Source of the DNA: Dipylidium caninum
Lineage: Eukaryota > Platyhelminthes > Cestoda > Cyclophyllidea > Dipylidiidae
Reading direction: 5' to 3'
Length of the DNA stretch: 64,000 nt
NCBI GenBank assembly: GCA_017562135.1
Contig: QEYB01000448.1
Coordinates: 1,302,001-1,366,000 of the forward strand
In this document: in pieces, positions 37,101 through 49,100 of the stretch
Position numbering within the stretch: position 1 is the first letter of the stretch
Layout: the number at the start of each line of letters is the position of its first letter
Program-made: the position numbers and the translations under genes
Notes under the pieces: model-generated
What the model was told of the DNA's origin: nothing
Database searches by the model: none
The model's input: only the letters and a program-made list of their open reading frames with translations

Positions 37101-40100
37101 CGACGTCACAAATGTTCACGAGCACGAGGACCACTTTGAGGTGAAATGTTCGTCAAGGTAGGGCAGCTTTTGAATGAGACCAGGTTTTATGTTCATTCTA
37201 CGACTGCAACTTTCCCTTTGCCATCGTTGAAATTCCACTAAAACAAACCTGGGCACGTAGAGGACATTCCCAATTGGGGCGACTCCTCCTGTCACTTTTC
37301 CCTTCACCGGAAGGTTGGTGCTTTTTGCATTCACGGTAAGGCAATGTTTTGTGAGCGTATGTCAGGTATTTCTGTTGTTTTTCTACCTGTCCCCGCTGCC
37401 TTCTTCCACTCTGACAATAAAAACAGGCACACACATGCACCCGCATTAACAATCGAGGTTGTATATTCACTTCCAGGTTCTTAATTATGGTCACCCATCC
37501 CTATTCTGTCCAGTAATTTCATTTACTAGCCGGTTTCGTCACCGCCGATGCGTACTTCTGTTCCACCGAGCGCCCGATTTGTCTTCTCCGGTGATCTCCC
37601 GCCCTTTCCGTTGGCTTCCTGCCTTCCATCCCTGTGTAAACACCGCTAGATGCTGCGAGCCAGTGGCTCTCGCTTTCGACAACAAGTAGTCTTCCAGACA
37701 GACGAACGCACCCTACGTCCATATTGACTTGAACGCTGGTTATTTCAATCTGCTTCGTGTTCCGCTTTTTCCCATGGCAACTCTGGCATGGCCAACAGAA
37801 GGTTCCATTTTATCTTGCGCAATGTGCCAAATCACTCAAGCCCTGTCAACCATTGTCATTAAGGCTAAAAAGTCTATCAATTTGGCACGGAGTAGCGACG
37901 ACCGTTTGGCTCAGGGAAGAAAGATTCCGTGGTCCATGGTTGTCACTGTGTGTGTGTGTGTGTGTGTGTGCGCCAGACAATGGCCTAATGACTTCAATCT
38001 CATCATTACTTGGCGTCATGCGCACAATCCACGTAAATGTCCGAAATCCGTCATAAGTGAAAGTGTAAAATCGAGGGGCGATGCGCTTTCATCCCATTTG
38101 GGGCAGGAGGTGAGAATTACGTCCCCCGTAGACGTGCAGAAAATTTTCTTCACTGATCGGTTGCGTGAATGTTGGCATAGTTGGAATGTACTTTCGTTCT
38201 CCTGACCGTCAATACATTCAACACGTGTGTTATTTACCCACATCTTTCGTCACAGCCGCCAGTAAACACACTATAACCTGTATTTCCCAAAATCGCATAA
38301 CCGAAAGGTCTGAGCACGATTCTCGAAATTGAGGAATACTTCGACAATCGGGGTAATAATGCACGATTTCAGGGAGATGGCGGCGTAGCCACCAACCTTG
38401 GGTCTGGGATCGTCCCATGCCCTGAGGACAAGAAGATGGAGCGTTGGGATGCATGACACTCCCCCGGTGGGTGGGTTTTATGGAGCGCGTTGTCATACTG
38501 CAGCGCGGGGTGAGAGGCAACCGGTGCGGTTGTCCTTCCTGCTTCTTTCCCAAAGTGAGTCAGAATGCGCCTCAAAGAGCATCGCCTGACTGACTGTGCC
38601 ACAGACAATTGAGGCGGAAGAAAGAAGGAAGCTGCGATGCCATGTGTACCTGAAAGGCGGGCAGACTGCCAACTCGCAGTCAGCGAGTGACAAGCTACAT
38701 TTTCAGACACCAGACCATACGTCTAGGTGAGTCAGAGGAAAGAGTTTGTTGTGCCGTATCAGGCTTCTCCTATCCGTCTCAAAGAAGTGTGAAAATTGCC
38801 TCTTTGATCGCATCCTTTGAAGTTTACCTACTTTTCAGCCCTCCGCAGTCTGGCCTTTCAAATAAGCTTTGCTTGTGCTCTAAAATGTATGATCTCTGAG
38901 GACAGACCGCATTTGTCTTGACTTGTTTCTTTTTATTCCATGGAGCAATGCCGACTTTATGCAGAACAACAATGTATCGAAATGACTTCGAAATTCAACC
39001 TACCATGTTCCCTAGACGACCTTGAGGGATGTCAGGTTTGGACAAGATATGACAAGAGCAAAGAAGTCAAAAAGTGTGCTGTAGGGTTTGCATCACTCAA
39101 TGTAGACGCGGAACAAACTTGGAGTGCCGACTTTTTGAAGATATTTTCCTCTAAGCCTTACACCCAGACGTGGCAAAACTGAGTCATTGTTATTCCACTT
39201 TTGACCGCACTCGCGCTCCCCACCGCTCCCGCCGCTCTCCCACTGCCCCAATCCCCGCGTCTCCCTCAGTCTCGGTGACTCACGCCCGCCGTCCACGTAA
39301 GCCGCCCCTCCGTCCCGGCATCAACCCTCGGCGATTCCACCGGCCCCCGCGCCCCGCCCCGCCCCGCCCCGCCCCGCCCCTCCACACCTCCTCTAGCAAG
39401 CCGTCTTTCTCAAACAGTCTCTCTTCTGACGGCCATTGCCTCCTTTTGATGTCCTTTCAACAGGAGGCTTTTATGAGATTTTACTCTTAGATGGCAGCGG
39501 TTAATTGGTAGAAGAGGTAGGTCTGACTGGATTGACTCCCCCCCCCCCCCCCCCCGGTGTAAGTAAAATCTCCGCCGGAATATTATTACCTGGCCATGCA
39601 TCATGTTAAGCCAACTTGCGCCACTTGAAGACGCCGCATCAGACCCCTCGAGAATGGCACTCACTTCCGCTATAAACAAACCGCTGCAATGAATGATAAA
39701 TAGGGCACGAGATACACGTCAAAGGCGCGGCTGCAGGCATGGACACGCGCGGAACACGCCTAGAATACCATGTGCAGTGACGCGGCCACTTGAATCACGT
39801 CACACAATGCCAGTAAGCGAAGGTGGCCCGCGCCGCTGTTGCTCTTATTGTTGTTCTTGTTGTTGTGGTGACTCAGTGGCCGTCAAGAGATCACAGCAAC
39901 CCTCTCTCCGGCCATGTGCATTCGCAGCCATCTTCCGCAGTCCAAGTGGCTGTGTCGGCTACGGTCTATTCCCGTCACTGCGGCATTAAGAAATCCCACT
40001 CCCGTCTCCCTCTACCCTCCTTGCCTGCGAACGCCTTTACAGATGTTGTTGCCAAAGTGAAGATCGAGGGAATTTTATAAAAATTTGGGATGTGAGGATA

Positions 40101-43100
40101 GAATTAAACGTCTTTTGTGCGCATTCTTCCTGACTTGTGGCCTTTGAGTTAACGCCACTGTTTTGATGATTTGTATACTACAGCTACTGCCACACTTAAA
40201 AGGTAGAATCGGTTGTCGGCCTTAATTACTTGTTTTATGTCTAAAACAAGCCCTCTGTTATCACCCACCAGGTTCGACAGACTGCGAACCAGGAGCAATG
40301 GATGGCTGGTTCTCTGCGTACTGTAAGCTCTGCCCAGTCGGACACAGCCGCGCCTTCACGCCACAGTGATTTGACAAGCCCCGCCACCTCCGCCTCCGGC
40401 ATTCTCAGCGACACGAAGACCCAAGGAAAGCCGGTGATGGGCTTGCGACAACACAACCAAACTCGTAAGCCACGAATTCTCTCCCAAACCCAACGCTCTC
40501 AGTCCTCCGCCGGCACTGATGTTGGCAAAGGCAACTGGCTGCTGAGGAACAGCATGCAGAGCATCCATCTCTCCCAGCCCACTTCAGAGTTCTCATTAAT
40601 TTTTGACGCCGCAGAACAAACGGACAGACTGTCAAAGGCCTCTTCCACCTGTGATGAACACGTGCGCCAGGTTAGTCGTCTGCCCCTTCAACGGCCCCAT
40701 TTGGCCTCTCTTTCCTCGCCGATGATGAACCCGATGAAACTTCTTTTTGCGTTCACCGAACGAGTGTTGAGGTATTGTTGAACGGTGTCTCTGCCTGAGA
40801 GCGTGTTTGTTGGTCTTTGTTCCCACTTTTTCCTCGTCCTTTTTCTGCAATTCTTTAAATATTTCACTTTTCTGGCAGAAGGCGACGCTTCTCACAACTC
40901 GTGTTAAAGAGGCACATGAGGTTCATTTGTGAATATCACGGAAGGGAAAGGTTGCATTTCAATGTTTTTCCTCCCGTCTACGTTCTACAAAACACTCCCA
41001 CTATTGGGTAATTCGTCAGTCTGAGATTCGAGCCCTTCTCCCTTATAGGCTAGAACCACCACGTTGACGACTGTGTGAACACCACACACTCAAAACCTTA
41101 GATCGTCCCTTAAAAACGAGGATAAAAGTGGTCGGCGATTCGGTAAGAACTCGACATGATGCTTGAAATGGTGTCAGCAGATCAAGCGCGGGAGGCAAGA
41201 AGATGAACTAGTCGTCCCTTTGTCTACGCCTGATTTTGTATTTGTCCGGAAAAGGCCAGAGAGGGCGAGTATAAAAGGTCTTAGCAACTTCGTCCGGCTT
41301 GCGTGCTGCGTCAAACCGGCGCCAGTCAAACCACAAAACCTCTGGATCAGCTAATGCATTCAATGAAAATAAAAGTGGCTCCCAGTTTCGCCCTCCCCAC
41401 CCCCTGCGCTCCGCCCCCTCTTCGTAATCTCGGCTGTCCTGTCCAGAACCCCACTTCGAATAGAGAGAGGGTGGGTGGTGGGTAAGTGGTGGGTGGGTGG
41501 GTGGGTGGGTGGGAGGAAGGGAGGGAGGAGAGGGCGGGACGGGGCGGGGGAGAAGGGGCGGGAGGGGAAGGACGCCATGAATTGACATACTTTCTCTTGC
41601 AGAAAGCGCTTCTTTATCAAACTCTCGCACCATCAGGCCAAGGCAGCAAATTAATAATAATTAACGTGCGAGTGCGGGAGGATGGAGGGCGAGACAGAGA
41701 GAGAGGAAGGGCGCGGAGGGAGGGAGGCGGAGGGCGAGGGAGGAATAGCAGGAAATATAATCACAATTATGCATGCAGCACGGCAGATGTATTTCACATC
41801 GTCTACAAGCGAGGGGGTTGGGTGTGTGTGTGTGTGTGTGAGTGTGTTTGTCTGTGTGAGCGATTGCAGTGTGCGTATACGTGCGGACGCGATTTACACA
41901 CCGTAAATAAATGGCTGCTCAAGGATGTATACTTGATGAGGATGGTGTCGCTTTTAGTGAATACCCCCCACCCCCCACCCGACACCCTCGGGCATAAGTG
42001 ATCACGGCTGTAGGGTGACAGGTGTGATGACAACAAGAATGGCAACAATAGTAGCAGCGAAAACAACAGCATCCGCAGCGGTGGCGGTGGCGGCACAAAC
42101 CCAAGAGAGTTGTCGACTTCATTTTTGCTGCATTATTCATGTCATTCATTCGGCCAGCAGCCGGGAGGTGAGGAATGGAATGAGCGCAATCGCAGACTGT
42201 CATTAAATTGGTCTCAAGCTAGTCGCTCCAGTTGGAGACTTTGGCGCACAGGCATGTAATTATCACAAAGATGACAATTCAAAAGTCGACAATTTATGAA
42301 AAATCACCTTTTTGTGCCTTCGGTGTACTCCCTTGGGAGCCAATGACACTCAGTGAGTGATCAGATCGACACTGCGCCCGACACTTGTGACGATCAACTG
42401 TGCGGGTGCATGGGCCTCTTGCCGCCTGAGGGCATAAATCTGGAGCGGCCACCTCCTTCCCGCTGGTCGCCCACACATTCACCTGTCCAACGCTCCAGAG
42501 AGGGTGGCATTAACATGATACGAAAGTGCTATCAAACCCCGCGCATCCGCCTCACGAGACCTTCGGGTAAATTTTAGATGCCCGTTGGTGTCGATAAGCA
42601 GGCGAAACGTCTGATGTAATCTCAATCCCGGGATAAATGACCCCAAGGAGGTAGGATAGGTCGAGGGAGTTCGTTCCTCCGTTAGTGAGGCACATTTAGG
42701 AGGCCAATTATCGCAATGCACCAGTGAATACACATTTCTTTGCAAATATCTTTTCAAATGTGAAAATGGGAAACCATTCCCCCTCGGCTTTCGCCCAGTC
42801 TGAGCTTTCACCTTTCCGAGGCTCACCGAGAGGGTGGCGTCAATCGGCCGCAGCTCCTCGTCCTTTTGCTCAGCCAAAAGTCGTCCTACTCGGAGGAGCT
42901 GCCCCCATTCTATCACACTGTGTGCGCAGCTTCAATCCACCATTTTAGCCTGGCCTCAGAGCAGGCGCCATTTCGTCTGGTTCGAGAAGTCCCAGTCGTC
43001 ATCGCTCACGCATTTAGTCTTCACTGGCCCCCACTTTGAGTTATGGCATTCAATGGATATGCGTTTAATCGCCGTCAGTCATCCGTCGTGCCACTTGACA

Positions 43101-46100
43101 GGCAAGTGCTAACTCCTTGGCCGCCAATCACCTTGACTTCAAATGCCATACTTGTCAACATAAAAGAATTTAATCGACCTGAGAGGAATAGTTGGCTTCA
43201 GGAAAAGGTACGGGATACGGACGTCTCAGCATGACATTTGAATCACTCGTCCAGGTATGAGGGAAATGAAAACGAGGTGTGGATATGAAGCAGGTCAGTC
43301 CTCACGGTTCGATTTCCACTGTCACCAGTAAGTAGCCCGGGGTCAGTCGGAAACCTTAAACGGAGTATCTGCTTCGAGGCATTAAAATCGCCTAATTCCA
43401 GCAATCCTCGGCCGTTATAGTCCCATGTACAAGTGTAAGATATTGTGAAAGTCCGTGCCTGTTTTAAATGCTTCGCTTAAACACATCAATGAATGTCGAC
43501 TTAGACTCTGGCATGATTGACGAGGCGCCACGACTAAAATTAACATAACCGTACCTTGCATAAGTTCTGCACATCCCAAGTGTGCGTTTCAGCTCGGGCG
43601 GAAAATTAAAAACTGGTGCGTTTTTTCTTTCAAGTGCGATTAAAGTTGCAGGAGCAGCTGTTACGTCGCACGGTGTTTTTCTCTCACAACTATGTGCCCA
43701 AGAAGTTGTTCCATCCACCGTTGCAGATTATATGGCCTCAGAGTCGGCTCTTGCTGGAAAGTCGCAACACGCAACGCCAGTGCGCAACTACATCTCCGCC
43801 TCTTCTCCATCCTCCTCCCGTTGGCAGTCTGTAGGGGCATTTGCCGGCAGTCAGTCGATACACGGACTGTCAAGTTTTCAAAGTGGACACCATCAAGGAG
43901 TCGTAGTTTGTCCGTGGCCTGACCAACGGTTTTCACTATTCGTCTGGGGATAGAATTAATGACGGAAATGGAGTACGTAGAACGAACGACTAAAAGGGTC
44001 TGTACTGTCCGTAGGGACAAAAAAACAAATGGGAGTTGCACTGCACATCGGCCACAAGTGCGAGTCGTGTGACTCCGCCCTCTCCTAGTTCGACCAAGCG
44101 GATCGGCTGCGCAGGAAAATTGCGTCCTCCTGTTGCAATTGTAGACTTCTGCGAAAACGAGTGTAACAGTCAGCCTCGTTGCCATATGCCGTCCCGTGTT
44201 TGTGCTGCGCAATTTTCGTCCCTGAATATGACCAGATCGGCATTCTTGCATGAGGAGCTCCGGTGTTTCTAATTCAGTCCCTCACAGACACACAAACACA
44301 CACATGCGCGGCGGAGTGTGTGTGTGTGTGTGTGTGTGTGGTAGTGAAGAGTGTGTCAGATGTGGAGGACGTTTTCTGAAATTTTATGACGCCGATACGC
44401 CGGTCCCTTTGCCGACAGCGGACCCCTGAGCCCATTTTTTCCCATCTCGGATTGAATTGTTCCCATTATCGCATGAGTAATTCCAGAGTGTGTGGCCCAA
44501 ACGCAAGATTCGGCTACTGCGCCCCACTTTATTTAATCTTCTGTCAACAGGAAGTATTTGATAAATGTTCCCACAATTTCCCTATACCCACCAATAAAAT
44601 ACCCCCCCTTCCCCGGAATTGAGCAAATTTTTCTAATTATTCCATTTTCTTATTAAGTGAAGTGACTTTTGAACGGCTCAATTTATTTCCTAGAGGAAAT
44701 AATCGTTCTGCAATTATTATGTTTGATTGTCCCAGTAAGACCCGGTCATAATCAGATTTTGTAACTTTCAAAAATACGGCCAGTCAAATGGATGGGGGAC
44801 CTCTGCAAGGCGAAAGTTGGCAACTCCATCCAAGTCAGTGCTGTTGACTACTAGCCGCGACGCCGCGGGCAGGTTCCGATACCGAGGGGCTGACTTTGTA
44901 TTTGAGTATTCACTGATAATATCAGACCGTCATGGGAGTCGCATTCCGGTAAAAGTCGGGGGCTTTTTAATCACTTTTTTTTGCAAAAGGAGACTCATCA
45001 ACCTTTGGCCTTTGTTAAACCCCTACTTGACCGGTTTTGCGCTCGAACTTATTCCAACTGAGGTTAAACTCGCGTTGACACTTTGAGAGAGTTTGGATTC
45101 CGGGACATCAGCCATCCATAGCCGCGTCCTATGAGCTGGTACGAGGGGAAATACTTAAGGCACCTCTTCCTTCTCTCCTCTAGTCGCATTCGTCAGCCTT
45201 GTCAGACAGCACTTCTTCAGTGCCGCAAAGCTGTCGCAGTGGAGACAACAATAGCGGCGGTGAGATGGCGGCAGGAGTAGGTGGAGGAACGAGCGGCGAA
45301 GAGCCTGAGCCTCAATGGGTGCGCCACTGCGTGAATCGTTGCCTGGGGACAGCAAATACCTGTGGAGGTGGATGCACTCCAACCATGGGAATGGCACAAC
45401 TTTTTCTGACCAGCCTCTCGGGTTCGGCGCCATACTCGCGGCTAGCAGACGTCGCGCGTTGTGCCCTCCTCGCCTGTGAGCAGCTCGAGGGGTTGTGTTC
45501 CCGTCAGGAGGCCGAGCTAACAGTCCTCGAGGCCTCATTGGCTGAAGCGAAGGCCGCCGGGGACCAGCTACAGTGTCGTCTCGGTCAAATCGAGGCCTCG
45601 TGGGTTGCTGCTACTCGCGCCGCGGAACTGGCGGACATGGCTCTCGAGACCAGCGGTGTATTAGTGCATGTGAGCCCTTCCTCTCCCAATCCACTTACAA
45701 TTTCATCAGTTCTAGGCTTAGCCCTATTGTTGTTGAATCGCCAACACGAATGAAATTCCACGAGCACCTTGTTTAATAGCGCTACTAAGCGTCTTCCTAA
45801 ATAAGTTGACACAGTTGATGACTTCCGAAATAGCCATTTCACTAGTTGATAGTCAGCCTCATGATTAATAACTTTTCCGACCCGACAAACATACTTTTTT
45901 TTTAAACCTGGTCAACGGGTTTCTTTGGTTTTTTAATAATCCACTCTTAAACGGACCGAAAATTGTCGAGACTCAGTGGCAATTCCGGTTGTCCTCGTCC
46001 TCTGCTGCCTTCAAATCGGTTAGTTTAGGTGTTTACAGGTGACCGGAGCTACTGCCATACATAAGCTCGGTTTTTTGTGTTTGTCTAAGTCTACAATACT

Positions 46101-49100
46101 TAGAAGGTGTTGCATTTAGTCATAACATATTGCTGCAGTTATACTCCTCGGAGCTGGCCCTGCTGTTGCATAAGCAACCACACGGAGAAGGAAGGCCGAA
46201 ATCGGAGAGGTCACATGGACGGTCTTTCGGACGTCTTTCCTTATCGGGATCCGCCTTCACCAGCAGTTCCACATCAACCTCCTCCACCTCTTCCTCCTCC
46301 GACGAAGACGAACGTCAACGACCTCGCAAAGCCCCGAGTGGTGCCTCCGTGGCGCCAGTCAACTGTCACCAGGTCGCCCTTGTCAACAATGGCGCGGGCC
46401 GACAAGTTCAGCCTCCAGCCAACATCGCTGATGGTGGCGCCAATGTGTATGCAGTGTACGCGGTGAATGGGAAACCTCCCGACGAAGTCTCGCACCTCTC
46501 GACGCCAACCTGGATTCCTCCCCATGCCACGTGCAGTGGACCTGCCTGTCTACGACTCCTAAAAATGCAAAGGTACAGTTTTTCTACCAGTTGTTTAGCC
46601 CATCAGAAGGAATTAAGAACGGCGTTTGTAGTGGCCTCATGAATTTGTATTTTGAAAGAACTTTTTGCCAAAATTTTAATAGATCAGGCTCAGGCTCCCG
46701 ATTTGGACGTTTATGAAGGCCTCAACAAAATTGTATCCTGCCGTGACAGGTTCCATCAACTTAAAAATGAAACCCGGAAAATTACGCACTTAGTTCGGTC
46801 CATTCGAACACTCATTTTGCTTGTCTAGCAGTGTTAAACAACTTTATCAGGCGCATGGCCAGTTGTACCGGCTGGCGAATGAAGATGAGTTTGCTGTCTC
46901 TAAAACGAAGTGCGGAATCACGTTGTGCAAGGTTAAAAGACGGCACATTACGCCACTGCGCTCTAAATTTTCACACCGTCACAACGGTGACAACCCACCG
47001 AGGCATCTGAAATTTCACATGAGGCAAAAACTTCTGATGTGACTGCCGAGGTAAAGTAGGTCGGAAGACGTTCTTCCTGCTGACGCCGACCGGTGAATGA
47101 CTCATGATCGGGACGCTTAATGGAGCTTTTTCTACAAGCCCTCTCTCTCTCGGGCACACACACACACAAGGGCGTAACTCGAGACGCGCATTCGCTCACT
47201 TCACCTTCTGCCAGAACAGTATAAAAAGTCCGCATCACAGATGTCATAGCATTTCTGGTGAGCCCTCAATTACCCTCCAGTCTGCCTCGTTGTAGTCGTA
47301 ATGGAACACGTTTTGTGTCCTCGGGGGTGAAGATACAGCACATGAAGGCCCCTTGTGAGAGTGAGAGCGCTTTTTTGCCATCAATTCTGAGTGAAAGCCG
47401 GGTTGTCCGCTCCACCATGGCTAAACGGTGCACTCCATTCGGCTCCGCTGTCGTGCTCCAGCGGCCCCCCATCCCATCCCCAAGCCTCGAAAACGAGCAC
47501 TCGCCTATGCCTCCTGCTCCACCACAGATACGCCAGTTTTTTCCCTCGGACACTTCCTTACTGGCGTGTGATGAGTTCACACATTGCCGAGGCGTTGTCC
47601 TCCCCGGTGCATCTACCCCAGCCGGCGTTACTTTTTCCGCGTAGATAGCGCTATCAGCGAACCTTTTCCCACCTGCCCGTTTGCCTCTAAACCTCAAGCT
47701 ATTTCGCCAAATTGAGGTCAGGCATGGTGGCCTCGTGTGGTGAAGCAACTTATTCCCCTACAAGGCAGAAAGGACTGGAAACACTCATTTACTCCATAAA
47801 TTCATCCTCTGTATTCACAAGACATGCCAGTGGAAGCTAGGGGACACGACAAAGACGACAGTTAAAGTCAGAAGCACTCACCATTCTATGTCAAATTCAG
47901 GGCAAGTCAAACCGAGTTTCGATGCCCACGCAAAGAGGTGTTGGTTGAGGAGGCGCAACAACGAAAGTATCAAGGCCTTAGGTGAGGCAGTAGCTGTAGT
48001 AAGGAGAAGGGAATTTCACGTCGCTGACGCGCAGAACACCTCGACGTGTTTAGTCACCTACCATAAGCAGAATCGGTGACTAGGTAAAGGTGTTTCTGTC
48101 GTGTATATGCGGATGAAATGCTGACGCCGCTTTCGAGTCCATAACCGAGAGGTGTAGCATCTCACGCAGGCGGCGGGAGGAGACTTTTGAGGGAAATAAT
48201 TGGTCATTGGAATTATTGCACATCAACACGCCTCAAAGCGCTTTTGAATTGGCACAAAAGTTCCTGCCATCAGGTTGCTATGCTCAAATATTGTAGGCAT
48301 CAGACGGAGATCGCGGCTCTTCACCTGCTCGCCCGGTTTGCCTCCACACCGGAGCCCTTCCTAAAACCCGAGAGCCTCATCTCGACAACCACGGAGGACT
48401 TCGATCCCACCGCCACAAATGGCAATCGCAGCACCGCCACAGGAACCGAAAGCGGGTTGGGAGCAGAGTCGGGAGGCAGCAGCTCGGGAGTGGGCCCTCA
48501 CGGCGTGTACGCGAACGCCTGGTGTATTGCCGCCAGACCCGGTGTCCCAGCACGAAGTGCCTCTTTCAAGTCTGGTGGATGCGGTGGTTGGCAGACGCCT
48601 GATTCGGGTGCCGACAGTTTCAGCACCAACGACCATGTCGTCAACACTTCCGCTGCCAATGCTACTGCGGGCCTTGTGGTTGTCTCGGGGGTAACAAATG
48701 CCCATACATGCACCTCGCGCTCCTCCAACTCTTCCTCCTCCTCCGCCGCCGCTGCTACAGCCGGCGTCACTGTCAACGCAGTCCCGGGAGCAGGGGTACC
48801 CGTCGTCCCGCTTGCATTCCACGACGGTGGTGGATGGAACCGTGTGAAGGAGATGAAGTTGCGCCACATTCTGGACCAGATTATTTGGGAAAGGATGTTG
48901 GTGAGGAGTACCATAGTTGTGGGCATCAACGACGGTGAAGCCAGCTCCTCGGGCTTTCCGCAGAGTGGGGAGTTTCACTACATGAAACCCTACGCCGGAA
49001 GTGAGGTAAACGCCTGACACTCCTCCCGTGTGTGCACATGCATGAGACGGGGAAACAGCTCGACGATCCACTTGCCCAAACTATTCGTCCTCATCGAATT

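Larger units (their letters stand above)
30901..40271. other. Intron(s) 3 of the MCC-like gene, 9.4 kb
   Basis: GC-richer intron with many chance frames on both strands. It probably hides at least one small coiled-coil exon of the MCC-like gene. An open, coding-looking stretch lies near 31920-32070 (NLVTAMSLSRLLLEGQKL), but I could not fit its phase. Simple sequence includes a TG run at 37947-37970, GCCCC repeats at 39351-39380 and an 18-base C run at 39538-39555. Confidence 0.45.
40671..45183. other. Intron 4 of the MCC-like gene
   Basis: A 4.5 kb phase-0 intron. It holds several microsatellites: a GGGT-rich tract at 41466-41575, a GT run at 41822-41840, and a CA-rich stretch at 44283-44304 followed by (GT)13 at 44316-44341. 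Open frames on both strands here lack family similarity and splice support. Confidence 0.5.

Noticed and set aside
43290..43330. A tRNA-like T-arm sequence (GGTTCGATTTCC)
   Set aside because: No matching acceptor stem, D-arm or anticodon arm can be folded around it.
46684..46826. A coiled-coil-like open stretch (FHQLKNETRKITHLVRSIRT) as an MCC-like exon
   Set aside because: The only usable acceptor gives the wrong phase relative to the preceding exon, so I left it out of the model.
47258..47748. Overlapping frames of 128 and 160 codons on opposite strands
   Set aside because: They lie in an MCC-like intron, mirror each other, and neither shows a recognisable domain or codon bias.
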